Below, piece by piece: positions 45,644 to 53,744 of a DNA stretch of 64,000 nucleotides. Position 1 is the first letter of the stretch, and each line of letters starts with the position of its first letter. A program made the position numbers and the translations under genes. Source of the DNA: Aquibacillus kalidii (GTDB lineage: Bacteria > Bacillota > Bacilli > Bacillales > Amphibacillaceae). The notes below the pieces were generated by a model, which did not search any database, was not told where the DNA came from, and was given only the letters and a program-made list of their open reading frames with translations. The stretch covers positions 1 to 64,000 of the forward strand of contig NZ_JACLZI010000056.1 in NCBI RefSeq assembly GCF_014280935.1, written 5' to 3'.

Positions 45644-46382
45644 GGCTATCTTCTTCCTTTGTAAGTTGAACATAGAGATCATCTAGTGTGGCCTGAGGCA
45701 TATTAAAATCGGCACGAAGCTCTTCTAACGTTCCTTTAGCTCGTACTTTACCGTCATGTAAAATCACAAAACGATCACAATACCGTTCTGCAGTTGCCAG
45801 TATGTGTGTCGACATTAAAACCCCAGCCCCCTTCTCTTTCATTTCATTCATCCATTGTAAATAGGATTGAATACCTAATGGATCGAGTCCAACAAATGGC
45901 TCGTCCACGATGTAGAGAGAAGGCTCTACTAAAAAAGCACACATGATCATTACTTTTTGACGCATTCCTTTGGAAAAATGAATTGGAAACCATTTTAGTT
46001 TCTTTTCAAGACGAAATTCTTTCAATAGTGGGTCTAATCTCTTCTTAAATGTTTCTTCCGATAAATTATATGCCATTGCAGTCAAACGTAAATGCTCATA
46101 TAATGTTAATTCGTCATATAGTAACGGCATCTCTGGAATATAAGCAAACTTGCCTCGATATGCTTCCATTGAATCTTTAATTGTTTTCCCTTCTATCGAA
46201 ACAGTCCCTTTTTTAGCCTGTAATAAGCCAATTATGTGCTTAATTGTGGTACTTTTACCAGCACCATTTAAACCAATTAAACCGACTATCTCATTTGGAT
46301 ATACGTCAAATGATATTCCATGTAAAACATTTTTATGTGTATATCCACCCTCTAAATTTTCAATATGTAATAAAGGATCCAA
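45636..46382 (-). CDS. ecsA: ABC transporter ATP-binding protein EcsA
   Basis: The 248-residue ATPase of the Ecs transporter. Walker A GLNGAGKST is at 37-45. The signature loop is variant (HFSKGMRQKVMIMCAFL), Walker B is LYIVDEPFVGLDP, and the switch His is in STHILATAERYCD. It starts with TTG nine bases after AGGAGG; no ATG is available near the family start. It is the first gene of ecsA-ecsB-ecsC, divergent from hit across a 533-bp region. Confidence 0.92.
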   Translation of the reverse strand: MDPLLHIENLEGGYTHKNVLHGISFDVYPNEIVGLIGLNGAGKSTTIKHIIGLLQAKKGTVSIEGKTIKDSMEAYRGKFAYIPEMPLLYDELTLYEHLRLTAMAYNLSEETFKKRLDPLLKEFRLEKKLKWFPIHFSKGMRQKVMIMCAFLVEPSLYIVDEPFVGLDPLGIQSYLQWMNEMKEKGAGVLMSTHILATAERYCDRFVILHDGKVRAKGTLEELRADFNMPQATLDDLYVQLTKEEDSHV

Positions 46383-46550
46383 TTTAATATTCCTCCTAGT
46401 TTTTAGATCTGAACTGATTCAAATTTTACCATTTTACCTTCACTTTGCCAAAAATATACTGTGTATAAGGAGTTAATTTCTTGTCCATACTACGGAGGAA
46501 GGAGTTAGGATTTACTTTTACTCACAGTCATTAAGTTGGTTAATCCACGA

Positions 46551-46700
46551 AATGAGGTGTCAGTGAAAGCACAATATCATTAAGCTTTTCCAAAAGAAAG
46601 AAATCCTAGTAAATGGGGTGTCTGTGAACGACAACTTGTAGCTAGAACTTTCAAATTGGACAACATTCTTTAAGTCAAATGAGGTGTTGACGAAAGAGCT
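46551..46700 (+). repeat. three degenerate tandem motifs
   Basis: GAAATGAGGTGTCAGTGAAAG (from 46551), TAAATGGGGTGTCTGTGAACG (from 46611) and CAAATGAGGTGTTGACGAAAG (from 46676) share the pattern AAATGRGGTGT-N3-TGA/ACGAA. They are separated by unrelated 40-45 base stretches. Stop codons follow each ATG within a few codons, so they are not reading frames. Confidence 0.6.
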
Positions 46701-46778
46701 AATACTTGATAAACCTGAATCATTCCCCTGGTTCTGCATTACAAGTGTAAGATGATCCTAATCCGACTCCTTCAGGCA

Positions 46779-46836
46779 GCGGGTTGTCCCAAGGAGAGAA
46801 ACCGTCTCTCTATTGGGATCAACCCGCTTGTTTTTT
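46779..46836 (+). terminator. strong orphan terminator/attenuator upstream of hit
   Basis: A GC-rich stem GCGGGTTG-TCCCAA with the complementary TTGGGATCAACCCGC, continued by GGAGAGA/TCTCTCT, carries loop AACCG and ends in eight Ts. No annotated gene reads into it from the left, so it terminates either an unseen transcript or a hit leader. Confidence 0.85.
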
Positions 46837-46915
46837 TATCTAAAAAACATCCTTTACTTTACATAAAAGGAATATTATTTATACAATATAATTATACGAA
46901 ATAAGGAGTGATAGC

Positions 46916-47347
46916 ATGACAACAAAAACAGATTGTATCTTTTGCAAAATTGCTAATGGTGAAATACCCTCTGCAAAAGTTTATGAGGATGAACATGTAT
47001 ATGCATTTTTGGATATAAGCCAAGTAACGAAAGGCCACACCCTAATAATCCCTAAAATACATGCAAAGGATATTTATGAAACCCCAGAAGACGTCGCGAG
47101 TGAGCTTTTTAAGCGTGCACCTAAAGTGGCTAACGCTATCAAAGAAGCTTATAACCCTGTCGGAATAAACATTCTAAACAACAACGGAGAAGAAGCAGGA
47201 CAATCTGTCTTTCATCTACATATTCATTTAATCCCTCGTTATGGAAAAGGTGATGGGTTTGGTGCAGTCTGGAAGACAAACAATGACCAGTACAATCAAG
47301 ATGATTTAGCAAAAATTGCAGATGATATTGGTACTAAAGTAAAATAA
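46916..47347 (+). CDS. hit: HIT family nucleotide-binding hydrolase Hit
   Basis: A 143-residue histidine-triad protein (HINT branch) that hydrolyses adenosine phosphoramidates or dinucleotides. CIFCKIANGEIPSAKVYED is the family start, with two zinc-type cysteines. The triad H-x-H-x-H is at residues 100-104 (FHLHIHLIPR). It lies opposite ecsA, as in B. subtilis. It starts at an ATG behind AAGGAGTG. Confidence 0.92.
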   Translation: MTTKTDCIFCKIANGEIPSAKVYEDEHVYAFLDISQVTKGHTLIIPKIHAKDIYETPEDVASELFKRAPKVANAIKEAYNPVGINILNNNGEEAGQSVFHLHIHLIPRYGKGDGFGAVWKTNNDQYNQDDLAKIADDIGTKVK

Positions 47348-47491
47348 CAAACCAAAGATTCTTTAGCGGGCATATTCTAATAGGATAAAAGCATTGCACT
47401 AACAAATTGAAAATATTTTTTTACAAAATTAAAGTTTATCACTACAACAAATGAGAAAATAGTATAATGGAGGCAGAAAGGAGTGTAAGCG

Positions 47492-47857
47492 ATGAATGGC
47501 AAGTCATTACTACTTGGTATTTTAGCAGGTGGAGTCGTTAGTGCTGCAGTAACATTACTTAGTACTCCAGTATCGGGCAAGGAACTTCGTAATGATGCAA
47601 AAGAAAAAGGTGAAAAAGTAGTTGAGTCAGTAAATAAACTTAAATCTGATGGTTTTAACCTGAAAGAACAAATTGCGCAAACATCAAAAGAAGGTGCTGC
47701 TTTAATAAAGGACCTATCTGTAGATGTTAAAGAGTCAATTGAGACATGGAAAAAAACAGTGGAACCCCATCAGAGAAATATTCAAAAGTACTTATCACAA
47801 ATTGAACAAAGTCTTAAGGAATTAGAAGAGAAGACAAATAACAATCAACAACAATAA
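47492..47857 (+). CDS. yhaH: YhaH, YtxH-like membrane-tethered protein
   Basis: A 121-residue protein. MNGKSLLLGILAGGVVSAAVTLLSTPVSGKELRN is the glycine-rich YtxH-type anchor, with the SGKELR box just after the membrane segment. The rest is a long amphipathic helix, probably coiled coil (about residues 35-115). The function is unknown. Such proteins are often stress-induced. It starts behind AAAGGAGTG and follows hit, as in B. subtilis. Confidence 0.82.
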   Translation: MNGKSLLLGILAGGVVSAAVTLLSTPVSGKELRNDAKEKGEKVVESVNKLKSDGFNLKEQIAQTSKEGAALIKDLSVDVKESIETWKKTVEPHQRNIQKYLSQIEQSLKELEEKTNNNQQQ

Positions 47858-47866
47858 TAACAAATG

Positions 47867-47894
47867 AGAACCCTTTATTCATGGACAGGGTTCT
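47867..47894 (+). terminator. terminator of yhaH
   Basis: An 8-bp stem AGAACCCT with its complement, 12-base loop, then TTATTTTTA. Confidence 0.7.
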
Positions 47895-48030
47895 TTATTT
47901 TTATTCTCAAAATGTTAAGACAAGTATCTTTTTTCTATAATGGAATGTAAAAATACGGTGTGGTTAGTGAATGATTTTTTTCTTCCGTATCCTCGATTTA
48001 CCCCAAAGTCTTTGGACTCCCTTTAAAAGT

Positions 48031-48068
48031 AAAAAAACCACGACACGTTAACATGTCATGGTTTTTTT
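48031..48068 (-). terminator. terminator of opuAA-AB-AC
   Basis: A 15-bp stem with one mismatch (AAAAAAACCACGACA against TGTCATGGTTTTTTT) and an 8-base loop, 14 bases after the opuAC stop. Confidence 0.85.
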
Positions 48069-48082
48069 AGATATTATGCTTA

Positions 48083-49021
48083 TTATTCAGCTGACTGTAG
48101 ATCTTCGATTGAATCCACATCCATATATTTTGGAACAACTAGACCGATTTTAGCACCTTCTAAGTTAGCACCTAAATCTACAACAGCATCTCCGTATTCT
48201 GCAAATTGCGCTTCGTGTGTAGCTGGCAACCAAGCTGCTACCATACCATCAGCTTCTCCATCAGCTACAGTTTGCCACATAACAGCATTGTCAAGTGGAG
48301 TAACTTTTACATCAAATCCTTTTTGTTTCATAACCTCTGCAACAACATGAGTAGAAGCAACTTCAGAGTCCCATTCAACATATACTAATTCGACTTCTTC
48401 ACCGTCTACATCTTCAACACCTTCAGTCCATGTAGCAACTTTGTCAGCATTTTCCTCTACCCAAGTTGCAGCAGCTTCTTCAGGTGTAGCGCCATCTTGT
48501 ATATTTAACATAATACTTTCCATATCAGAAGTTTCCCACGCAAATTGATCTAAAAGTTTGTATGCATTAGGCTTTTCATCTTCTAAACCTTTACGAACCA
48601 TTGTTTTAATTTCCTCTGCCTCTCCAAATACACCTTTAGGATCTTCTAAATACTTTAGATCATATTTTGCAAATTTCCAGTGCGGAGTCCAACCAGTTAC
48701 AATAATAGGTTCTTCATTATCAATTGCTTCTCCTAGAGCTGTTGCCATTGCTCCACTTGAAGATGTTACAACTTCCCAACCAGCTAGATTTTCATAATCT
48801 TCAATTGCAGTCTCAGCAGAGCTTACAACTCCTGATCCTGGTTCAATACCAGTAATTTCGTAACCCATTTCTTCTCCATAGTTAGTAGCAGCTTCCTCGC
48901 CACCCTCTGATCCTGTATTTTCTTCTGTTTCTTCATCAGAACTACCGCAACCTGCAGCAATTAGTGTTAGTGAAAGTCCTGCAGCGATACCTAACTTTTT
49001 TAAATTAAGTTCTTTTAGCAT
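48083..49021 (-). CDS. opuAC: glycine betaine-binding lipoprotein OpuAC
   Basis: A 312-residue extracellular substrate-binding lipoprotein. The signal peptide ends at lipobox IAAGC (Cys25), followed by a very acidic linker (EETEENTGSEGGEEAA). The ligand-binding domain has the aromatic-cage stretches IVTGWTPHWKFAKYDLKYL and VYVEWDSEVAST, and the C-terminal IGLVVPKYMDVDSIEDL. High Asp/Glu content may reflect life at high salt. It is the last gene of the opuA operon, 69 bases after opuAB, in the same order as in B. subtilis. Confidence 0.93.
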   Translation of the reverse strand: MLKELNLKKLGIAAGLSLTLIAAGCGSSDEETEENTGSEGGEEAATNYGEEMGYEITGIEPGSGVVSSAETAIEDYENLAGWEVVTSSSGAMATALGEAIDNEEPIIVTGWTPHWKFAKYDLKYLEDPKGVFGEAEEIKTMVRKGLEDEKPNAYKLLDQFAWETSDMESIMLNIQDGATPEEAAATWVEENADKVATWTEGVEDVDGEEVELVYVEWDSEVASTHVVAEVMKQKGFDVKVTPLDNAVMWQTVADGEADGMVAAWLPATHEAQFAEYGDAVVDLGANLEGAKIGLVVPKYMDVDSIEDLQSAE

Positions 49022-49090
49022 AAATAGATACTCCCCTTTTCCTTAATTTTATTTTATATTAACTTTTCAAATGAAAAGTTTCCCACTGGT

Positions 49091-49924
49091 TTACTTATTA
49101 AGATTTTGAGTAAAACGGTCAATTATGATTGCCAAAATAACGATCCCAATACCGGCTACAAACCCTGTACCTACCTGAGCACGTTGAAGAGCTGACAATA
49201 CCTGTCTTCCTAAACCTGGTGCTCCAATCATAGATGCAATTACAACCATGGAAAGAGATAACATTACTGTTTGGTTGATTCCAGCCATAATTGTTTTCTT
49301 CGCCATCGGTAATTCCACTTTAAATAACTTTTGCGAACCAGTACTTCCAAAAGCCTCAGACGCTTCCACTAGTTCTCTAGATACTTGTCTGATACCTAGG
49401 TTCGTAAATCTTACCGTTGGTGGTGTAGCAAAGATTAAAGATGCAAAAATACCAGGTACCATTCCAATACTGAAAAACGCAACAGCAGGAATTAAATACA
49501 CAAATGCAGGCATTGTCTGCATAAAATCTAATATAGGAGTTAAAATTGTTTCAGCAGTTTTACTCTTTGACATTAATATACCGATTGGCACTCCAATAAT
49601 TACAGACAATAAACTCGATGCTAGTACTAAAGTAAATGTAAACATCAAGTCTTCCCACATTCCTTGGTTATAAACTAGCCATAGGCCAATTATTGAGAAT
49701 ATAGAAAGTCCAAATCTTTTACCACTAATAAAGAATGCAAGAACTGCAACTACTAATATGACTATGACTGCTGGTATAGAAGCGAGTAAATCTGCTCCCC
49801 ACTCCATAAAGTCTCCGAATTGATTTTTAATAGGGTCAAATAAAAATGCAAACATATCCGTTATAGTATCAGTTAAATCACTAATAAATTCTGCAATAGG
49901 TATCTTAGGTGCAAAATCAAGCAT
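49091..49924 (-). CDS. opuAB: glycine betaine ABC permease OpuAB
   Basis: A 277-residue permease with about seven hydrophobic segments. [26 protein letters not shown] is the amphipathic family N terminus. The EAA coupling loop is [35 protein letters not shown]. It starts eight bases inside opuAA, so coupling is likely. The substrate is inferred from its OpuAA and OpuAC partners. Confidence 0.93.
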   Translation of the reverse strand: MLDFAPKIPIAEFISDLTDTITDMFAFLFDPIKNQFGDFMEWGADLLASIPAVIVILVVAVLAFFISGKRFGLSIFSIIGLWLVYNQGMWEDLMFTFTLVLASSLLSVIIGVPIGILMSKSKTAETILTPILDFMQTMPAFVYLIPAVAFFSIGMVPGIFASLIFATPPTVRFTNLGIRQVSRELVEASEAFGSTGSQKLFKVELPMAKKTIMAGINQTVMLSLSMVVIASMIGAPGLGRQVLSALQRAQVGTGFVAGIGIVILAIIIDRFTQNLNK

Positions 49925-51113
49925 TTATGTTCACCTCACCTTCACCAGCTAATGCTGCTAATACAGCACCTCTAACTATTATTCCATACAACTTACCATC
50001 CTCTACAACTGCAATTGGGACTGGTGAGTTATGAATCACTTCAAAAATATCATGCATTGGTGTGTCTTTTGAAACTGTCGGTACATCCGTTTTTAAAATC
50101 TCTTTAATATCACGTATGTCGTTTTTCCGAGCATCCGACGCATCCTCTGCTGTTATATAACCTTTCAAGTTACGCTTACCGTCAGTCACATAGATACTAG
50201 AAAGACCTTCTTCTTTCATACGTTCTAATGCAACTCTTGGTCCATGTTTCTCCATATTAACGGTTTCAGGACGTTTCATTATATGTTCTGCTGTCAACAC
50301 TTTTGAACGATCCACATCTTCAACAAATTTTTCTACATATTCATTAGCAGGATTAACAAGTATTTCTTCAGGGGTACCAATTTGTACAATAGAACCATCT
50401 TTCATTAGTGCTATTCTGTCCCCAATTCTTAACGCCTCGTCTAAATCATGTGTGATGAAGATGATTGTCTTTTTCATTGATTCTTGTAAATCTAATAACT
50501 CATCTTGCATATCCTTACGAATAAGTGGATCAAGCGCGGAAAATGCTTCGTCCATTAATAACACTTCTGGATCATTAGCTAGTGCTCTTGCTAATCCAAC
50601 ACGCTGTTGCATCCCACCAGATAGTTGTCCAGGATATTGATGAATATAACTTCCAAGTCCAACCAGTTCCAGGGACTCTTGAGCTTTCTTGCTTCTAGTT
50701 TCCTTATCAATCCCTTGAATTTCTAACCCAAACTCGGTGTTCTCCAGAATCGTACGATGTGGAAATAATGCAAACTTCTGAAAAACCATACTCAACTTTT
50801 GTCTGCGAACTTGTCTTAGTTTGTTTTTGTCGACTTTAGCTAAATCTTCCCCATCAACAAAAACACTACCTTCAGTTGGCTCAATTAAACGGTTTAATAA
50901 CCGAACTAATGTTGATTTACCACTCCCTGATAAACCCATTATTACAAATACTTCTCCTTGTTCCACTTCAAATGATGCTCTATTAACACCTACAGTTGCA
51001 CCAGTCTCTTTTAAAATTTCTTCCTTCGTCTTACCCGTTCCAAGGAGCCGAAGTGCTTCTTTCCAGTTTTTTCCAAAAACCTTCGATAAACCATCTACTT
51101 TAATAATCGGCAC
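49917..51113 (-). CDS. opuAA: glycine betaine ABC ATPase OpuAA (with CBS domains)
   Basis: A 398-residue ATPase of the osmoregulated OpuA importer. Walker A is [18 protein letters not shown], the signature [16 protein letters not shown], Walker [13 protein letters not shown]. Two CBS domains fill the C-terminal 130 residues (from [10 protein letters not shown]); in OpuA-type importers they sense internal ionic strength. The first in-frame GTG (51122) overlaps the GAGGTG site, so the second GTG at 51113 is preferred. It is first in opuAA-AB-AC, divergent from a GbsR-type gene. Confidence 0.92.
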   Translation of the reverse strand: MPIIKVDGLSKVFGKNWKEALRLLGTGKTKEEILKETGATVGVNRASFEVEQGEVFVIMGLSGSGKSTLVRLLNRLIEPTEGSVFVDGEDLAKVDKNKLRQVRRQKLSMVFQKFALFPHRTILENTEFGLEIQGIDKETRSKKAQESLELVGLGSYIHQYPGQLSGGMQQRVGLARALANDPEVLLMDEAFSALDPLIRKDMQDELLDLQESMKKTIIFITHDLDEALRIGDRIALMKDGSIVQIGTPEEILVNPANEYVEKFVEDVDRSKVLTAEHIMKRPETVNMEKHGPRVALERMKEEGLSSIYVTDGKRNLKGYITAEDASDARKNDIRDIKEILKTDVPTVSKDTPMHDIFEVIHNSPVPIAVVEDGKLYGIIVRGAVLAALAGEGEVNINA

Positions 51114-51435
51114 TACCTTCACCTCTTTACTTCATATGTTTCATACACTTATTTTTATAAACGCGTTATTAAACGGTTCAACTAACCATAAACAAAAACA
51201 AAGTGTAACAAGTAACTTTATCTTTTATACTATATCCTTTTCCCAACATATAATTCAAACGGTAAGAACCTTCAATTTCGTTCATATTTTACGTACAGTT
51301 TAAACTGTATAAACTTTTAGTTAGTTATCCTTTTATTTACTCCAAAATACTCGATTTTTGTATAATATCAGCTATTTTAATTCTTTTATTAATTAGTGTA
51401 ATGTATTCTTATAATCGGATTCTGGGGAGGGAATT
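51114..51435. other. 320-bp divergent control region of opuA and the GbsR-type gene
   Basis: No gene was seen. It contains the 16-bp palindrome at 51294-51309 and long AT-rich tracts suited to promoters in both directions. Confidence 0.6.
51294..51309. promoter_or_regulatory. palindromic operator in the opuA/GbsR divergent region
   Basis: TACAGTTTAAACTGTA is a perfect 16-bp palindrome. On the minus strand TAAAAT at about 51285-51290 could be an opuAA -10, which would place the palindrome in the promoter spacer. Binding by the adjacent GbsR-type protein is inferred from location. Confidence 0.6.
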
Positions 51436-51954
51436 ATGTCAAAAGATCAATTAGAAAATATAAACAACCTACTTATTGTGGAATTCGCGAAAACTGTCGA
51501 GATGTTTGCTATTTCTCCATCCGAAGCTAGATTATTTGCCATTCTTTATTTAGAAGGAAAACCGATGACTTTAGATGAAATGAGTGAATCCATAGGGAAA
51601 AGTAAGACATCGGTTAGTACGGGGATTCGTACATTGGTAGATTTACATTTAGTTGAAAGAGTATGGAAGAAAGGTGTAAGGAAGGACTTATACAAAGCAG
51701 ATGAAAATTTATACCGGAAGTTTATGACATCATATATAAATAAATGGATTAATGAGACAACTAGACAAAAGCACTCTTTACAAGAAATCGAAAAATTATT
51801 GATGGAAGAAAGTAAGTATTATAAGAAAACCGAAGAAAAAAATAAAGAAATCAACATACTTTCTGAAAGAATAGAAGAGTTGATAACCTTTCACCAAAAG
51901 ATTGAGAATGCATTTCGAGAAATTAATCCAAAAAAAAATAAAAAGATGGATTAA
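51436..51954 (+). CDS. GbsR/OpcR-type MarR-fold regulator, divergent from opuA
   Basis: A 172-residue regulator. The winged helix reads ARLFAILYLEGKPMTLDEMSESIGKSKTSVSTGIRTL and VERVWKKGVRKDLYKAD, and a long C-terminal helix follows (about 110-170). This is the GbsR/OpcR family, which in B. subtilis represses choline oxidation (GbsR) or the OpuC importer (OpcR) by sensing osmolytes. Its place opposite opuAA makes the opuA operon the likely target. It ends three bases from the convergent yhaI stop. A paralogue is at 57362. Confidence 0.85.
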   Translation: MSKDQLENINNLLIVEFAKTVEMFAISPSEARLFAILYLEGKPMTLDEMSESIGKSKTSVSTGIRTLVDLHLVERVWKKGVRKDLYKADENLYRKFMTSYINKWINETTRQKHSLQEIEKLLMEESKYYKKTEEKNKEINILSERIEELITFHQKIENAFREINPKKNKKMD

Positions 51955-51957
51955 GTA

Positions 51958-52296
51958 TTAAGTGTTTCTTTCATGTATTTTCAATAACACTTCAACTAGG
52001 GAGGGATAACACCCTTCTTTTTTTAGTGCATGTAATGTTTTAATCGGTTCTAACTTCTCGTTTAACATTCCAACGAAGTGCAGTAGTAACCATTCATAAT
52101 CCAAAAAACCCTCCTCTTTTTGAGATTTATAACTATCATTTAGGTGGTTTAAGAATGCTATTAATTGCTCATACTCCAATTTAGAAAATTCATTTTCTAA
52201 CAACATTTTTGTAAACGGATATTGCTCCATGTCACTAATTTGTAGTAATAAGTCTATTTTTAGTCTTAGATTTTCTAAATCTCCACTAGAGCCCAT
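51958..52296 (-). CDS. yhaI: YhaI family (DUF1878) protein
   Basis: A 112-residue soluble helical protein, the length of B. subtilis YhaI (113). LLLQISDMEQYPFTKMLLENEFSKLEYEQLI is the DUF1878 core. No function is known. The frame extends 13 codons upstream, but the ATG at 52296 lies seven bases after AGGAGGGG. It is convergent with the GbsR-type gene with a three-base gap. In B. subtilis yhaI and yhaJ are also neighbours. Confidence 0.82.
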   Translation of the reverse strand: MGSSGDLENLRLKIDLLLQISDMEQYPFTKMLLENEFSKLEYEQLIAFLNHLNDSYKSQKEEGFLDYEWLLLHFVGMLNEKLEPIKTLHALKKEGCYPSLVEVLLKIHERNT

Positions 52297-52566
52297 TCGA
52301 AAGCCCCTCCTGTTACATATCATCTGTATTGACATGCTTATCGTAATTTATTTTAGATACAACTTGCAATCTTAAAGCTTCTTAAACAGCAGCAGCACAA
52401 TCTATAATTACATTATTATACTCGCTGTGAATTCGAATAATCTTTAATTTTTATTAAAGTTACAAAAACCTATTGATTTTTGGGACAAAAAATACTATAT
52501 TCGTTGAGGGATATTTTCCTTTATTCATTTAAAAAAATAGACACCTTTATGTAAGGGGGATTCACG

Positions 52567-53103
52567 ATGAATTGTTGGAAAACGATAAACGTAACCAGAC
52601 AAGTAGGAATTAATCGGATTTATTTATTTTCACTAATTATGTTACTTTTATCTTTTATATTTCTGTACCTACCGTTTTCAATCATTCATCAATCACATGA
52701 TATAAGAGATCATGGAATGTTCCCATTGATAATTGGCTTAATACTGTTACCACTTGCGCATAAACTCATGCATATTTTACCACTGTTATTAGTAAATAGA
52801 CGAATTAAATTTAAATGTTCTATGAAAAATAGTTTCATACCGAATATTTCATTATTATCACGAGCCAAAATGTCAAAGAACATGGTATGTTTTGTATTAT
52901 TAGCACCAACCCTTTTTCTAACTATACCCGGATTAATATCTAGTTATTTATTTGCAGATTATTATGTATACTTTTTAATATTCACTTCCTTCAATATCGG
53001 ATTATCTTTTACAGATTTCCTTTATACGAAACATTTATTAGAAGCACCTAAAAAATGTATCATCGAGAATGCAGGAGATGGATATGATATATTAGTACAG
53101 TAA
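52567..53103 (+). CDS. yhaJ: DUF3267 (YhaJ-like) membrane protein without an intact zinc motif
   Basis: A 178-residue protein with four to five hydrophobic segments. The family is related to membrane metalloproteases with an HExxH helix. Here the equivalent site reads LLPLAHKLMHILPLL (His-Lys-Leu-Met-His), so the catalytic Glu is replaced by Lys, and activity is unlikely. The later stretch PTLFLTIPGLISSYLFADYYVYFLIFTSFNIGLSFTD is typical of the family. It starts behind AAGGGGG at an ATG. Divergent from yhaI. Confidence 0.75.
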   Translation: MNCWKTINVTRQVGINRIYLFSLIMLLLSFIFLYLPFSIIHQSHDIRDHGMFPLIIGLILLPLAHKLMHILPLLLVNRRIKFKCSMKNSFIPNISLLSRAKMSKNMVCFVLLAPTLFLTIPGLISSYLFADYYVYFLIFTSFNIGLSFTDFLYTKHLLEAPKKCIIENAGDGYDILVQ

Positions 53104-53210
53104 TGGAAATGCACCCTTCAATAGGGTGCATTTGATTTTAGATAGGAATATACTGTTCAAGTTTAGTATTTTTTGTTAAAGTAGTTTCATAGGTATAAGG
53201 AGGTCACATT

Positions 53211-53390
53211 ATGGCAATTGTATTTGTGTTGTTTTCACTATTTATCTTGTTTCTGTTTAATACATTAACGCATCGCTTGTGCTTACAAACAGAAATGTCA
53301 AAAGAGCGACAACCAAATGTATTTAGGACGATAAATATACTTATTACAATCTTACTTATTTCTTCCTACATTGAGGTTTTATATACGTAA
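53211..53390 (+). CDS. 59-residue membrane protein between yhaJ and prsA
   Basis: A short gene with a perfect ribosome site (AAGGAGG, eight bases before the ATG) and its own terminator. The product has two hydrophobic segments (residues 2-18 and 40-57) joined by a polar loop HRLCLQTEMSKERQPNVFRT. The family is not recognised. B. subtilis has a small gene yhaK at the equivalent position, and the two may correspond, a guess from position only. Confidence 0.75.
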   Translation: MAIVFVLFSLFILFLFNTLTHRLCLQTEMSKERQPNVFRTINILITILLISSYIEVLYT

Positions 53391-53413
53391 CTCGCATAAT
53401 AGATCTCTTCATT

Positions 53414-53460
53414 AAAAAAGGATGATAAAGTGCTTCCTGAGCATTTTATCATCCTTTTTT
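53414..53460 (+). terminator. terminator of the 53211 gene
   Basis: A long stem (AAAAAAGGATGATAAA against TTTATCATCCTTTTTT) has an inner TGCT/AGCA hairpin and is followed by Ts. Confidence 0.88.
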
Positions 53461-53477
53461 TAAGTAATGTTTTTCAC

Positions 53478-53567
53478 TTAGAGCCAAGCTGCACCAAAAA
53501 TTATTCGTAAAACAAATAATTTAACAATCAAAGCAAATCCGCCTGAATATGCGAACCCATTTATCAC
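53478..53567 (-). CDS. sscA: SscA/YjcZ-like sporulation micro-protein (possibly decayed)
   Basis: A 29-codon frame ending in TAA. The product, VINGFAYSGGFALIVKLFVL at the start and RIIFGAAWL at the end, matches the shape of YjcZ/SscA small spore proteins: a short aromatic-glycine lead, then GFALIV and a hydrophobic run ending GA. A GTG at 53567 or a TTG two codons upstream could start it, but no good Shine-Dalgarno site is near. Lys16 and Arg21 interrupt the normally uncharged helix. sscA lies near prsA in B. subtilis, as far as I recall. It is either a divergent copy or a recent pseudogene. Confidence 0.5.
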   Translation of the reverse strand: MINGFAYSGGFALIVKLFVLRIIFGAAWL

Positions 53568-53744
53568 TTCCAAATTGTTTTTTATAATATGCTTTCCTCA
53601 TTACTCCGTGTGGACTATTTATGTAAAAAGTAAGTAATTTACAGCTTGGACTATTCATTTCCTATCGTTTTATGTTATATTATTTCAAGAGCTTCCAACG
53701 GGAGGCAAAAAGTAAAAGAACAAAGATTAGGAGTGTTTATATTA

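Larger units (their letters stand above)
46383..46915. other. 530-bp orphan intergenic region between ecsA and hit
   Basis: No protein gene was seen in any frame. It contains three degenerate copies of an AAATGAGGTGT motif at about 62-65 base spacing and a strong plus-strand terminator hairpin at 46779-46836. A -10-like TATAAT for hit is at 46887-46892. It could encode a small RNA or a long attenuated leader. Confidence 0.55.

Noticed and set aside
46551-46700. CRISPR array
   Set aside because: Only three degenerate motifs, imperfect and not palindromic, with no cas genes nearby.
46383-46915. T-box or other known riboswitch upstream of hit
   Set aside because: No AGGGTGGnACCGCG or other recognisable riboswitch core was seen, and hit is not a typical target.
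49248-49673. 141-codon frame antisense to opuAB
   Set aside because: It lies entirely within a well-supported permease gene, has no ribosome site, and its composition follows the complementary strand.
50821-51303. 160-codon frame antisense to opuAA and its control region
   Set aside because: It covers the Walker A region of opuAA in reverse and the operator palindrome. No family resemblance or ribosome site was seen.
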